From positions 15,231,453 through 15,295,452 of the forward strand of contig JABAKD010000029.1 in assembly GCA_012845835.1 (NCBI GenBank): a stretch of 64,000 nt of DNA, written 5' to 3'. The notes beneath the pieces were generated by a model that did no database searches, had not been told where the DNA came from, and saw nothing but the letters and a program-made list of their open reading frames with translations. Each line of letters begins with the position of its first letter. The first letter of the stretch is position 1. Shown in pieces: positions 48,034 through 59,389 of the stretch. Made by a program: the position numbers and the translations under genes. Origin of the DNA: Undaria pinnatifida. Taxonomy: Eukaryota; Sar; Phaeophyceae; Laminariales; Alariaceae.

Positions 48034-49015
48034 AGAACGTAGGAATGTTTTGATGAGTTTTCCGAAACAATCGTTCTCATAATACTGGAACCACACGCGG
48101 GCCACACCAAAATTGCTCGACTCCCAAACGTTATCCTAGACAATAATCGAACGGTGTGGCAAAAGCGGCTCGAAATCCGGAGGCGGACTCCATCTCGACA
48201 TCTCGACCCATCTCCCTCAATCCCCAACCAAGCGATCAAAGACGAACACCTCAGGGGACGGCGCTTTGGGCCCCGAAAGACGCACATTTAAAATGTCCTA
48301 TATAAACACTACCGGTAGTAGAACAAGGCAGTACACCTAATGAGACACAGAGGGGGAATAAAGAAAGTCAGGCTGAGAGCACAGGAACACAAGAAATCCG
48401 GGAACGGTTGTACTGAAGTTAGTGTGGAACGCACCCTCTCCCCAATAAGAAACCCTAAGCCTGCGTCAGAAGCCATATTTTTTACTATTTATACGAGGTG
48501 TCCTGTACTCCTACTCCTACTGGTTGTTAAGACTAGACGGCCGCCCGTCACAGGCCTAAGTTGGCGTGTCAGGACGTATTTCATCAAAAAAGTGGTCATG
48601 ACTCCATCGTTTTTTTTCAGTCCGTCCAGAACACAGAAACACGACCGGATGTCAAGCAGAACTCGATCCACCGACTGCACCTACTAGCTAGTCGTTATGC
48701 TGTAGGTGCCCGGATTTAAGAGCATCCCGTGACAAGCAAAAACAAGCGCCTTTAACTACACATTGCTTTTGCTTATAATCGGAAGTACATACCAGGTAGT
48801 TCTTAAAGTATAGGCGGGACATGCTGATTTGGCCGCCCTAAGGTGCTGAATGGTCTTATCTTGCACGATCTTAAATCGGGGTACCCACGGCATCCCCTAC
48901 CCCCCCCCCCAATCAAGCCCATAATGCTACTATTCAGAAACAACAACTCGGTCTATCAAAGGCACAATTCTTCTCTACCCCCTACGGATCCCCTACCCCA
49001 CTCAAGCCCCCAACA
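48034..49015. other. Intergenic region without recognisable genes
   Basis: No supported feature lies between the telomere-like tract and the segmental duplication, apart from one TACCAGGTA copy at 48790. Confidence 0.4.
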
Positions 49016-51191
49016 CTACTGTAAGAAACAGCACTTCTCCACAAACTCCCCGGTTCCCTTTGACCTCTCACGTGTACCACAATACACAGGAGGCGAGAGG
49101 GTGTTTCTTGCCTTCTGCAGAAGTAGCAGTTCGTAAGGAATAGGGCAACCGGTCCAGTTGGGCGTTCGTTTCTGAAAAGGGATGCGTTCCACAATAACAT
49201 CGATATATCGATTCCCGAGTTTCTCTTTTTCCTGTTAATCCCAGCCTGCCTTTCTTGGTTCTCGTTTTCTTAGTAGTGAAAATAGTAGCATTAATAGTAC
49301 TATTAATAGTGTTGGCATTAGTATGTGTCCTGTACTTTAGTGTATCACGATACAAAGAAAGCAGGTGAGGAGGCGCGTTTTGTTATTAGTAGTAAGTGTT
49401 CTGTAGTCTAGTATTGATAACAACCAGTTTTAATGGTGCATCGCGATTCAAACCAGGCAACGCGATGTGTCTTGCCTTTTTGAAAAAACACCAAGGTAGC
49501 GTCCTTTTGTGGTGACTGTGACGTCTCCTCGACATACCCACGTGACGTGTAAGGGTGCTCGTCGGAGCCGGCGGGCGACGTGTCAGCGTGCTCTTTGGCG
49601 CGGACGTGCGACGTGTCAGGGTCGTGCTCATTGGTGGCAAAGCTTGATGAAAATAATTCGCCGTGGGACAAGACCTGCTCCGGCGCAAGGGCGATCCCGT
49701 CCTCCCCTTCCATAGTAACAACCGAACGCCTTCGTATACGCAAGAAGAGGCGCAGTAACGTACCAAATTATTGGGTGAGGGTTAGGGGGTTGGGTAGACG
49801 CAGCAGGCGCAGCAACGAACGGACGAAAACCTTGGTGTACGCCCAACTAGGTGGAGGCAGATCGCACAGAAGAAGGTGGCGTTACCGTTTCCGGTCGTGG
49901 CGCACGAACCTTACGACATACCAGATGCAGTACCAGAAACGTTGCGATTGTTGATTTCTTCTCGTAATTTTGAGTGTTTTGCTTGTACAAACCACGAGAA
50001 AGTCCACCCAACTCAACCCAGCCCTACCCCCAAGCCAAACCCAGGCCCAGCAGGTGTTGCTGGTGGACACGCCCGCGATAGGAATATCATCTGGTGGCAG
50101 GTGTAAAGGGAGGAAATACGGCTATCAGCAGGAAAATTGGGGAGGGTGGGGTTCGTGAAACGTCGGATGAGAAGATTCAAAGCCGAACGCTCTTGGTGGC
50201 AGGCTGCACCTGACAACCCAATAACTTCATGCACTGTACTGATACGCATTTGCAGCATGCATCTCTATATCGACTTTTTCCGGACAGGCACGATTTCCAA
50301 CCGGTAAATATGCGTGCATGCCGTTTGTGTTTCACATCTGTGTGCCTTGCGTGTTCTAGGAATATCATGTAGGGGGTGGAGTTGGATCATGCCACAGGGG
50401 TATACCCAAGTAATCATTAACAAGGTGGTCGATAGGGCTTTGAGTGGGCTGGGCTTCACGGCTTGTTATTTGTTGGGGGGCGAAAATAAAATGAGCAAAA
50501 TACTTACAGTAGTCTCTACGCTACTATTAATAAACACCGTATGTCTCGCAGGTATGTCTAGCAACAAGCGAGCCAATCCGATGCAAAAGACTCCGAACTT
50601 CGCGAAATGCAGGACGAGGCTTGCAGTAACTGTTCCACGAGGAGACCATAATTTTAATGATTATAGCGCTATTAATAATGAGGCGGTGCTATCTACGGGA
50701 TAGCACCTGGTACCCACAAGACACACAACAACTAGTGGTATAGTTTGCCGATTCACAGCCCCTAGTGAGCGAACAGGGGTCCCCCCCCCCCCAGGACCCC
50801 GGATACAAACCGCCACCAGCTCTGGAATGGCATCACACCTTTTGGAACTCCCCCCCCCCCACAACCGCTACCCCCTCGCCCCTCCTGTTGGCTACGCTAC
50901 TTATTCGCGCGACGTAGTAGTCTAGTGGGCAGTGCTATATTGTAGGAGTCTCCCCCATAAGGCGGTCTGAGTAAGGGCTAGTGAAGCGGTATCCCGATAC
51001 AAGGCAGTCAATATCGCTTCGCGCGACTGGGGAATTGCACTCACAACCCGGAATGAACAAGGTGAATAGGGAAGGTGAATAAGTGAGGTGAATGAGTAAG
51101 GCGGCTTCCCCCAATACGGCAGTCGTATTCGTATATTAATAGCACACCACCGCCTTACTCGGGGGTCCTCACTGGATAATCAAACCCCTCC

Positions 51192-51243
51192 CCATCATCA
51201 CCACCACCACCACCACCACCACCACCACCACCACCACCACCAC
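51192..51243. repeat. (CAC)n microsatellite in duplication copy A
   Basis: The tract has about 15 CAC triplets. The equivalent tract in copy B (56294-56368) is clearly longer, so the locus has changed in length since duplication. Confidence 0.97.
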
Positions 51244-51267
51244 AACTACACCGTCGACCCTCACCCC

Positions 51268-51522
51268 TCACCTCAGCGTAGAGTTGGGTGTCGCATGCCC
51301 AAACTCATTAGCCTCGGTCGCTCCAACGTCACCCTCATGTTGAGCGTCTCCATAATCCCTGACGCCAGTCCCGCAGTCGATGATACCGCCCGCGGAGACG
51401 TCCAGGCCGCCGCAGAAGTAGTAAACGTTCTTCTCAGGTTGTAGGTCGTGGGCCTCATATTCTTTGGCCACTTCCGAGGTGCTGGAAGGGGAGAGATTGG
51501 TACTGAATACCTCCGACATCAT
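51268..51522 (-). CDS. Conserved 84-codon open frame, duplication copy A
   Basis: The frame reads EVFSTNLSPSSTSEVAKEYE, then HDLQPEKNVYYFCGGLDVSA, and ends at a stop after NSTLR. It is kept open and collinear in copy B (56393-56647) with only a few amino-acid changes. The opposite strand also has a nearly open frame, but copy A breaks it with a stop. It is probably an exon of an unknown minus-strand gene. Confidence 0.4.
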   Translation of the reverse strand: MMSEVFSTNLSPSSTSEVAKEYEAHDLQPEKNVYYFCGGLDVSAGGIIDCGTGVRDYGDAQHEGDVGATEANEFGHATPNSTLR

Positions 51523-52496
51523 CTGGGTGGAAGGCCGGGGATGGGTGGGGGGGGGGACGGAAAAGCACGCGGTGGTCTTCGTTTAGTTCGTGTTGATAAA
51601 CAGGAAGTAGTACTTACTGTAAGCGAGCGACCGGCGTATTACGCAGCTTGCAAGGATGACTATCGACTCTAAATTTGTCGAACTCATCGCCGGCGTTGTT
51701 AGAATATTTTTTTCAATAGGCAAGAACCAGGGGTGGACTAAAGTATGTCCACAAATAGCACAAATAGAGGCGTTGGTTACAAAGAAATTGGCGAGTTCCA
51801 AGCCACTGATGGGAAAACTCCGGTGTCGAACACTCCTGCAATGAGCTGGGTGGCGGGCTGGGGAGGGGTGAAGGCACAAGAAACGCGATCTCGTTTGCGT
51901 GTTTCGGCTTCGCAAATGGATGCCTCCTCTGTTCCGTGTCAAATATTAGTTGCGTTTGTACAGGGTCTTATCCATCTTCGACTATGTATTTTTTCTGGTT
52001 TATCGAAAATTCAACATGTTATCGGGTTGAATTCCAATATTTTGCGGAAAGTGACAGCACACACCGTGCGGGTGCAGGGCCCAAATGAATAAATGGTTGT
52101 AAAAAGTAGCCTATATTTTGACTGCTGCTATGTCACCCTCCATGTAAAAAACAAATAAACAAAAAATATACGCAACACGCAACACATCGTGTAGCGGCGG
52201 CCCGTGAGACGGTCTGGGCGGAATTGGCGTGTCGGCGTGGTCAGAGGCGAGGCCCTCGTGCTTGTGCTGGTGGAGTGTGGGGGCAGCTCGGCGTAAATCG
52301 GGTAAATCCCCAAAGACGTTGAGTTAACGAATACCGGGTACGCTTGTCTGTTTGTCAACACCAGATAAAGGAAGATCATCGCAACATTCCGCCAAAACGA
52401 TCGCATCATTTTTTCAAAAATATCGCATTCGTTCCTTCTCCCCCCCCCCTTTAACTACAGTAATGTACCAGTGGCTCCCACCCACGTGAAGCAAAT

Positions 52497-53310
52497 AGAG
52501 ACGTGAGAAAGTTGAAAGGGCAATATAAAATAAATATTATGACAGAAAAGGGGTTGCCAGCCATAGTTGATAGGGCTGTATGGGAGAAAACAACAAAAGG
52601 GCAAACTGGTATAATATGGGATAACGTGGTCGAGAAAATATGGAGGGATTTAGGGGGACACCGAGAAGAGGTACTGTCTGCAGAAAAGTTTGACGGATAC
52701 ATAGGAGTAAAATAAATAATAGAAGGGAAAGGCACACGCTAAGAAATGAAGTAAAACAGGAGAAGCACTTAGAGATATACGGGGGGTTGAGGGAAGATAT
52801 TGGAATAAAAACGTACCTGCACGGCCCAATGAACTATGCGAAAAAGCTGAAATTGCGATTTCGTAAGGGGGACCTGGACCTACAAGAAAGAAGAAAGACA
52901 TATACCAGTAGTCGGGAGGAGGAGGACGTGGCTACAAATATGTGCCCGTGTGGCACAACAATAGAGAGTAGAACTCACATCATAGGAGAACGTGAAATAT
53001 ACAAGGAGGAACGGGATGCGTTAGAGGAGAAGATGAAGAAATTAGACGTGATGTTAAATGGAAGAGTTTGGTAAACTAGAAACTAGAGATAAGACGATCG
53101 CTTTCCTAGAAGATAGATGGTGGCCGCAGACGGCGAAACAGGACGGGGATAGGATAAGCAAACAGTATCTAGTATATGGAAGAAGCGTAACGAGCGCCCA
53201 AATGTTGGAGGTGTCTCTACTAGGAGTAGTATGAACGGTGCTCCGTCTCGAAAGGGATGGGTGGTCAATCATAATAATGGTCAAATGACTAAGGCAAGCA
53301 ACAAATGAGT
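52497..53310 (+). mobile_element. 3' fragment of a non-LTR (LINE-like) retrotransposon ORF
   Basis: Frames read IIWDNVVEKIWRDLGGHREE, then after a frameshift near 52715 RRERHTLRNEVKQEKHLEIY, and KLKLRFRKGDLDLQERRKTY. MCPCGTTIESRTHIIGE and DRWWPQTAKQDGDRISKQ follow. The CPCG...H pattern is the zinc-knuckle-like region found after the reverse transcriptase in such elements. Here the expected last Cys (GECE) is Arg (GERE). Stops and a second frameshift near 53160 show that it is dead. It lies between the two copies of the segmental duplication. Confidence 0.65.
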
Positions 53311-53728
53311 ACGCCCCCCCAACCCGATCCCTTCCCCAGCCCGTGACCGAGGTGGTATCAGCAGCGTTCAACCCTAACAGCCTCTACGCGAACGGCCGAC
53401 AAACAATAATAAGACTAATGTAACAATCAACACGCTTCCACAACTCCCCACATTTCCTTCAATCTTTCACGTACGTGTATCACAATATACAATGCGGGCG
53501 AGCGGGTGGTTCTTGCCTTCTGCAGGAGTAAGAGTTCGCAAGGAATAGGACAACGGGTCCAGGCGGCCGTTTGCGTTTAAAAAGGGTTGCCGTTTCACAC
53601 TATCATCGACATATCGATTCCCGAGTTGCTTATTTTCCTGCTAATCTCAGCCTGCCTTTCTTGGGTCTCGTTTTCTTAATAGCAGTAGTAGTGGTCGTAG
53701 TAGTAGTAGCATTAAATTAGTAGTGGCC

Positions 53729-53760
<32 letters not shown>

Positions 53761-53929
53761 CGTAGTAGTAGCATTAGCAGGTGCCCTGTAGGTTAGTGTA
53801 TCGCGACGCGAGTAAAGCAGGTGAGAAGACGCGTTTTCTTATTAATAGTAAGTGTTCAATAATAATAACCAGTATTAATGGTGCATCACACCTCAAACCA
53901 GGAAAAGTGAGGTGTCTTGCCTTTTGAAG

Positions 53930-54160
53930 AAATACCAAGGTAGCGTCTTTCTGCGGTGACTGTGACGTCTCCTCGACATATCCTCGCGACGAGTAAGGGT
54001 CCTCGTTGGAGCCGGCGGGCGACGTGTCACGGCCGTGATCGTTGGCGGCAGAGCTTGGTGATAATAGTTCGCTGTGGGACAAGACCTGCTCCTGCTCAAG
54101 AGCGATCTCCTCCTCCCCTTCCACAGTAACAACCGAAGGCCTTCGTACACGCAACAGGGA
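53930..54160 (-). CDS. Conserved open frame in duplication copy B (counterpart at 49495-49743)
   Basis: On the minus strand both copies keep a frame reading RPSVVTVEGEEEIALEQEQV, then LSHSELLSPSSAANDH, and DTSPAGSNEDPYSSRGYVEE followed by TSQSPQKDATL. A GT donor-like site (TTG|GTATTT in B, TTG|GTGTTT in A) follows. Acidic, Ser-rich, no known family. Conservation of frame across an 18-codon length difference suggests an exon, not proof. Confidence 0.35.
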
Positions 54161-54286
54161 ATAACAGTACATAAAGGACCGAAAATATTGGGTCAGGTCT
54201 GGGGGGTTGGGTACGCGCAACAGGCGCATTAACGAGCAAAACCTTTGGTACACGCAACAGTCAACAACAACTGAAGTGATGGACGA

Positions 54287-54476
54287 AACCCTTAGGGCTA
54301 GCCTTAGGGTTAGGAGTAGGGCTAGCGTTAGGGTTAGGGTTAGGGTTAGGACTAGGGCTAGCGTTAGGGTTAGCCTTAGGGCTAGCGTTAGGGTTAGGGT
54401 TAGGACTAGGGTTAGCGTTAGCGTTAGCGTTAGGGTTAGGAGTAGGGCCATTAATAGCGTTAGCGTTAGGGTTAGG
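54287..54476. repeat. Interstitial telomere-like array (TTAGGG/CTAGGG/TTAGCG)n
   Basis: About 30 six-base units of GTTAGG, GCTAGC, GGTTAGGGTTAGGGTTAGGA and related variants occur in one orientation. Degenerate, and present only in duplication copy B, where copy A has a single GAGGGTTAGGG. Confidence 0.95.
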
Positions 54477-56293
54477 TGCACGCAACATCACTGTGCCGTA
54501 CAACGCTGCCCGGAACTATAATTTTTATTATTATCATTATTTCATTATTTTTGCACGAAAGGTATTGTATTTCCGGACATCGTAGTAGTAACGAACCAAG
54601 ACCTTCGTACCTTCCTACCTTCATATGCGCAGCAACCTACGAAAACCCTTGTACTAGGGCTAGAGTTAGGGGGTTTGGTACAAGCAACAGGCGCACTAAC
54701 GGAGGAAAACCTTGGTGCACGCCCAAATAGGTGGAGGCAGATCGCACAGAAGAAGGTGGCGTTAGCGTTACCAGTCGTGGCACTCAAACCAAACGACATA
54801 CCAGATGCAGTACCAGAGACATTGCGATTCTTGATTTTTTCTCGTAACTTTGGGTGTTTTGTTTGTGCAAACCACGAGAAAGCGTCCACCCAAGACAGCC
54901 CAGCACTGTCCCCAGCTCTACCCCCAAGCCAACCCCAGACACCGCAGGTATTGCTGGTACTGGTGGTGGATACACCCGCGGCAGGATTATCGATTGTTGG
55001 CAGGTGTAAAGGGAGGAAAAGCGGCTATCGGCAGGAAAATTGAGCCCGGTAGCATGCACGACGTTGACATCTCGCACAGGAAATCCGCCGAACGGGGGGC
55101 AGGCACGAAGCCACCCATGGGGTCTTTCCCCTGAATTTCTACGAATAAAAAAGATCTCGTTGCGGCTCAAAGGGCCATTAGCTAGTGTGAAGCTTCCCCG
55201 TCTCTTGTTCGTGGCCTATCCGGTTTGTGAAGCATCGGATGAGGGGATCCTAAGCCGAACGCTGTTGGCGGCAGGTTGCGCCTCACAACCCAATAACTGC
55301 ATGCACTGCACTCATAGATATTAGCGGCATGCATCTCTGTATCGACTTTTTCCAGACAGGCACGCTTTTCACACGGTCAATGTGTGTGCATGCCATTGGT
55401 CTTTCACATCTGTGTGTGTTCTAGGAATACTAATATTAAGTACGGTTGTGGATTTGGCTCATGCCACAGGGGTACACCCAAGTCATTGTTAACAACGTGG
55501 TCGATAGGGCTTTGAGTGGGCTGGGCTTCACGGCTTGTTATTTGTTGGGGGGCGAAGAAAATATTAATTGAAATACTTACAGCAGTCTCTATGCCACTAT
55601 TAACACACACCGTATGTCTCACAGGTATCTCTAGCAACAAGCGAGCCAGTCCGATGCAAAAGACCCCGAACTCCGGAATACGGGACGAGGCTTGTAGTAA
55701 CTATTCCACGAGGAGACAATGATTTTAAGGATTAGGGCGCTAGTGAGGCGGTACTATCTAGGGGATAGCACCTGGTACCCACAACACACAACAACTAGTC
55801 GGTGATACTAGTGTATTACTCGTGGTATGGTCAGCCAATTCACAGCCCCTAGTGAGCGAACAGGGTGTCCCCCCCCCCCCAGGACTCAGGACACCAACCG
55901 CCACCAGCTCTGGAATAGCATCACACCGTTTGGAACCCCCCCCCCCCCACGACCGCTACCCCCTCGCCCCTCCCGTTGGCTACGCTACTTATTCGCGCGA
56001 CTTAGTAGGCTAGTGGGCAGTGCTATATTGTAGGGGTCTCCCCCACAAGGCGGTCTGAGTAAGGGCTAGTAAGGGCTAGTAAGGCGGTATCCCGATACAA
56101 GGCGGTCAATATCGCTTTGCGCGGCAGGGGAATTGCACTCACAACCCGGAATGGAGAAGGTGAATATGGAAGGTGAATAAGTGAGGTGAATGGGGAAGGC
56201 AGCTGCCCTCAATACGGCAGTCGTATTCGTATATTAATAGCACACCACCGCCTTACTCGGGGGTCCTCACTGGATAATCAAACCCCTCCCCAC

Positions 56294-56368
56294 CGCCACC
56301 ACCACCACCACCACCACCACCACCACCACCACCACCACCACCACCACCACCACCACCACCACCACCAC
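56294..56368. repeat. (CAC)n microsatellite in duplication copy B
   Basis: About 25 CAC triplets. It creates a poly-His frame that is an artefact. Confidence 0.97.
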
Positions 56369-56392
56369 GACTACACCGTCGACCCTCACCCC

Positions 56393-56647
56393 TCACCTCA
56401 GCGTAGAATAGGGTGTCGCATGCCCAAACTCATTAGCCTCGGTCGCTCCAACGTCACCCTCATGTTGAGCGTCTCCATAATCCCTGACGCCAGTCCCGCA
56501 GTCGAGGGTACCGCCCGCGGAGACGTCCAGGCCGCCGCAGAAGTAGTAAACGTTCTTCTCAGGTTGCAGGTCGTGGGCCTCATATTCTTTGGCCACTTCC
56601 GAGATGCTGGAAGGGGAGAGATTGGTACTGAATACCTCCGCAATCAT
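56393..56647 (-). CDS. Conserved 84-codon open frame, duplication copy B
   Basis: Counterpart of 51268-51522. It reads EVFSTNLSPSSISEVAKEYE, then QPEKNVYYFCGGLDVSAGGT, and ends at a stop after YSTLR. The start falls in a repeated EVF-TN module that also occurs elsewhere between 51 and 59 kb. Function unknown. Confidence 0.4.
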   Translation of the reverse strand: MIAEVFSTNLSPSSISEVAKEYEAHDLQPEKNVYYFCGGLDVSAGGTLDCGTGVRDYGDAQHEGDVGATEANEFGHATPYSTLR

Positions 56648-57404
56648 CTGGGTGGAGGGCTGGGGAGGGGTGGGGGGGGGACGGAAAAGGCACGCGGTAG
56701 TCTTCGTTTAGTTCGTGCTGATAATAATAAATAGGCAAGAACCAGGGGTGGACTAAAGTATGTCCACAAATATCACCAATAGAGGCGTTGGTTGCAGAGC
56801 AATTGGCGAGTTCCAAGCCGCTGATGGGAAAACTCCGGTGTCGAACACTCCTGCGATGAGCTGGGTGGCGGGCTGGTGAGGGGTGAAGGCGCAAGAAATG
56901 CGGTCTTGTTCGCGTATTTCGGCTTCGCAAGTTGACTCTTTCTCTGTTCCGTGTCAATTTTAGTTGCATTTGTACAGGATTTTTACCACCTCTGATTTTT
57001 TTTTCGGTTTATCGAAAATTCAACGAATTGTCGGGTTAAACTTCAATATTTCGCGGAAATTGACAGCACACACCGTGCGGATGCGGGGCCCAAAAGAAAT
57101 AAGTGGGTGTAAAAATTACGCTATATTTCACTCTCCTCGAAAAACAATTACACAATAAGAACACAACACACAGCACATCGTGTAGCGGCGGCCCATGAGA
57201 CGGTCAGGGCCAAGGCGGCGTATCTGCGTGGTCAGAGGCGAGGCCCTTGTTTTTGTGGTTGTGCAGTGTGGGGGCGGCTCGGCGTGAATCGGCCAAACCC
57301 TCAACTGTTGCCAAAAATTAGAAGGCAATTACCACAGCACTACTAAAAATTGGGCGCTGGCAGCCTCAATCAGTAGGGGTTTATACTCTCTGCGGCAGCG
57401 ACCA

Positions 57405-57540
57405 GTATACTGGATTGTATCGGTATACTGGATTGCATCGCTATACTGGGTTGCATCGGTATACTGGATTGCATCGGTATACTGGATTGCATCGGTATAC
57501 TGGATTGCATCGGTATACTGGATTGAATCGGTATACTGGC
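57405..57540. repeat. 18-bp minisatellite (TATACTGGATTGCATCGG)n
   Basis: Seven tandem units with single-base variants. On the minus strand it gives a six-residue YTDAIQ frame, which is an artefact of the 18-bp period. Confidence 0.95.
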
Positions 57541-57689
57541 CGGGAGTCAATAGTTTTGTCTTGACTGGGAGTTGTTGGTGGTTGCTGTCATCGACACACA
57601 AAAATTCATGAAAAATAACTTTCTGATGTCGGAGAAAAAACGTAAAAATTATCAAGCAAAAGATCATGCATTATTGGGGCAGAGAAAGC

Positions 57690-57893
<204 letters not shown>

Positions 57894-57939
57894 GCATCTG
57901 TCAACCCGAAATTAACGAGGAAGTACGCATTCCTTCTCC

Positions 57940-58670
57940 CGCCTCCACACCTCCCCAGTCCGCCCCCTAGTTCATCGCCGAGGTGTGCGGCACCAACAGC
58001 TCCCTTACCGACGGCCAAACAATCAATCGAATTTATTGCCGATTTATTGCCGATTTACTTGATTCGAAGAATACAAATAAATAATCAGGAGCAATGTTGT
58101 GTGGCCGTTGGTATGAGAGTTGTTGGTGTCGAACACTGCTTAGATCACCTGGAGGGTGGACTGGGGAGGAGTGGGGGGGCGGGGGCGGGAATAATAACGC
58201 GATCTATCCGCAGAAACAATGAGATCTCTTCAAAGAAATAATGCAATCTTTTGAAGAAATAACGAACGCTTTTTGAAGAAAATATGCGACGTTTTCGATA
58301 TTCTTCGTTTATCTTGTTTTGATAAAAATGCAAGCGTACTGCGGCAGATATCATACGAGTTTTGACTGAACGAATACCCGGTAGGCCTGTATTTGTACCA
58401 ACGCGAGATGAAGGAAGGCCATCTCCACAGTCCTTCAAAAAAATGGCATCATGTCTTCCAAAAAGTAGCATTCATTCCTTTTTCCGCCCCTCCCCAGCCC
58501 ACCACCGAGGTGATATCAAAGGTATTCAACACCAACAGCCTATGCGAACGACCGGACAACGTTATCTTGTCGAGAGTAATGTGGTGCGGCCGTTAGCATA
58601 GGAGCTGTTGGTGTTGAGCACCGCTGATATCACCTCTCACCTCGGTCACGGGCTAGGGAGGGGTGGGGGG
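57940..58670. repeat. Cluster of an ~75-bp module in both orientations
   Basis: Plus copies lie at about 57945-58020 and 58493-58570, and minus copies at about 58095-58180 and 58590-58670. The shared order is CCCTCCCCAGYCC, CGAGGTGATATCA, then a TTCAACACCAACAGC block and ACGGCC. Further related copies are at 53325-53400 (plus) and, diverged, on the minus strand near 51470-51550, 51800-51860, 56570-56660 and 56830-56890. Confidence 0.7.
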
Positions 58671-59355
58671 CGGGGGGCGGAAGAAGGAAGGAATACGATG
58701 CTACAAAGAGGCAAGCGGAATGACTTGTGATAGTGATTGTGTGGGCAGCGTTCGGGCTTTCGTTTGCCTATTTGCTTATTTCTGCGGTCTCGAAGGCCAA
58801 GGTGGAGATCATAAGCCTGCATACGAAATGGTGGGGGGAAGATGTCATTCACCGTCGCCGCAGTCGGGGCTATCGGCGCAGACTGAGAAATAACAGTATC
58901 AAGATCACGACGCACATAATTGACGACCTGATGGTGCGTCTGGCGGTACGGGATGGAAAGCTATGACCTTAAAAGGGTGCAAGCCCGTGGCCGAAGATGC
59001 GGACGCTGAAAGCCGACGTAGTCGAGGCGCTGCTCTGTGCGGGTGTGTCACGTGGGGCGCGTGTAAGGCTGACTGCGACAGGCTACGTCAGGTCCACTGT
59101 CCCCCCTGCTCCTCCGATTCGTCGGCTGGCAGCAAAAGGGGCGCGAGGATCACATCCGTTTAATTGTTCATACTTTGAATTTTTACTTTTCAGCTTCTGG
59201 ACAAGCCGTGGTCGCAGGTATCGTCCCTTCTTCCCCCTGGAACGTGCCTTCACGTGTATCGTGTACAGGGTTCAGCATATCGTACGTATAAACTGCGCGG
59301 TCACATGGTCACATGGTCACATGACCACGGACTTGATTATGCGAGTTAATGTGAG

Positions 59356-59389
<34 letters not shown>

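Larger units (their letters stand above)
49016..52325. repeat. Segmental duplication, copy A (3.3 kb)
   Basis: The copy is collinear with 53418-57318. Anchors in the same order include CTTGCCTTCTGCAG, ATATCGATTCCCGAGTT, GTGACTGTGACGTCTCCTCG, CGCACAGAAGAAGGTGGCGTT and AGCAACAAGCGAGCCA. The CAC microsatellite, CATTAGCCTCGGTCGCTCCA and CACATCGTGTAGCGGCGGCC follow. Divergence is moderate with indels. Conserved frames shared by both copies are described separately. Confidence 0.92.
53418..57318. repeat. Segmental duplication, copy B (3.9 kb)
   Basis: Collinear with 49016-52325. The extra length comes mainly from a TTAGGG-like tract (54287-54476), the sequence after it, and a longer CAC microsatellite. 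It starts near GCTTCCACAACTCCCC and ends near GGGGGCGGCTCGGCGTGAAT. Confidence 0.92.

Noticed and set aside
56186-56734. 182-codon plus frame with poly-His in duplication copy B
   Set aside because: Half of it is the CAC microsatellite, and the downstream part is interrupted by a stop in copy A. The minus-strand frame is the better conserved one.
27291-57540. Tandem arrays considered as CRISPR-like
   Set aside because: The units are contiguous minisatellites without unique spacers, and the context is clearly eukaryotic.
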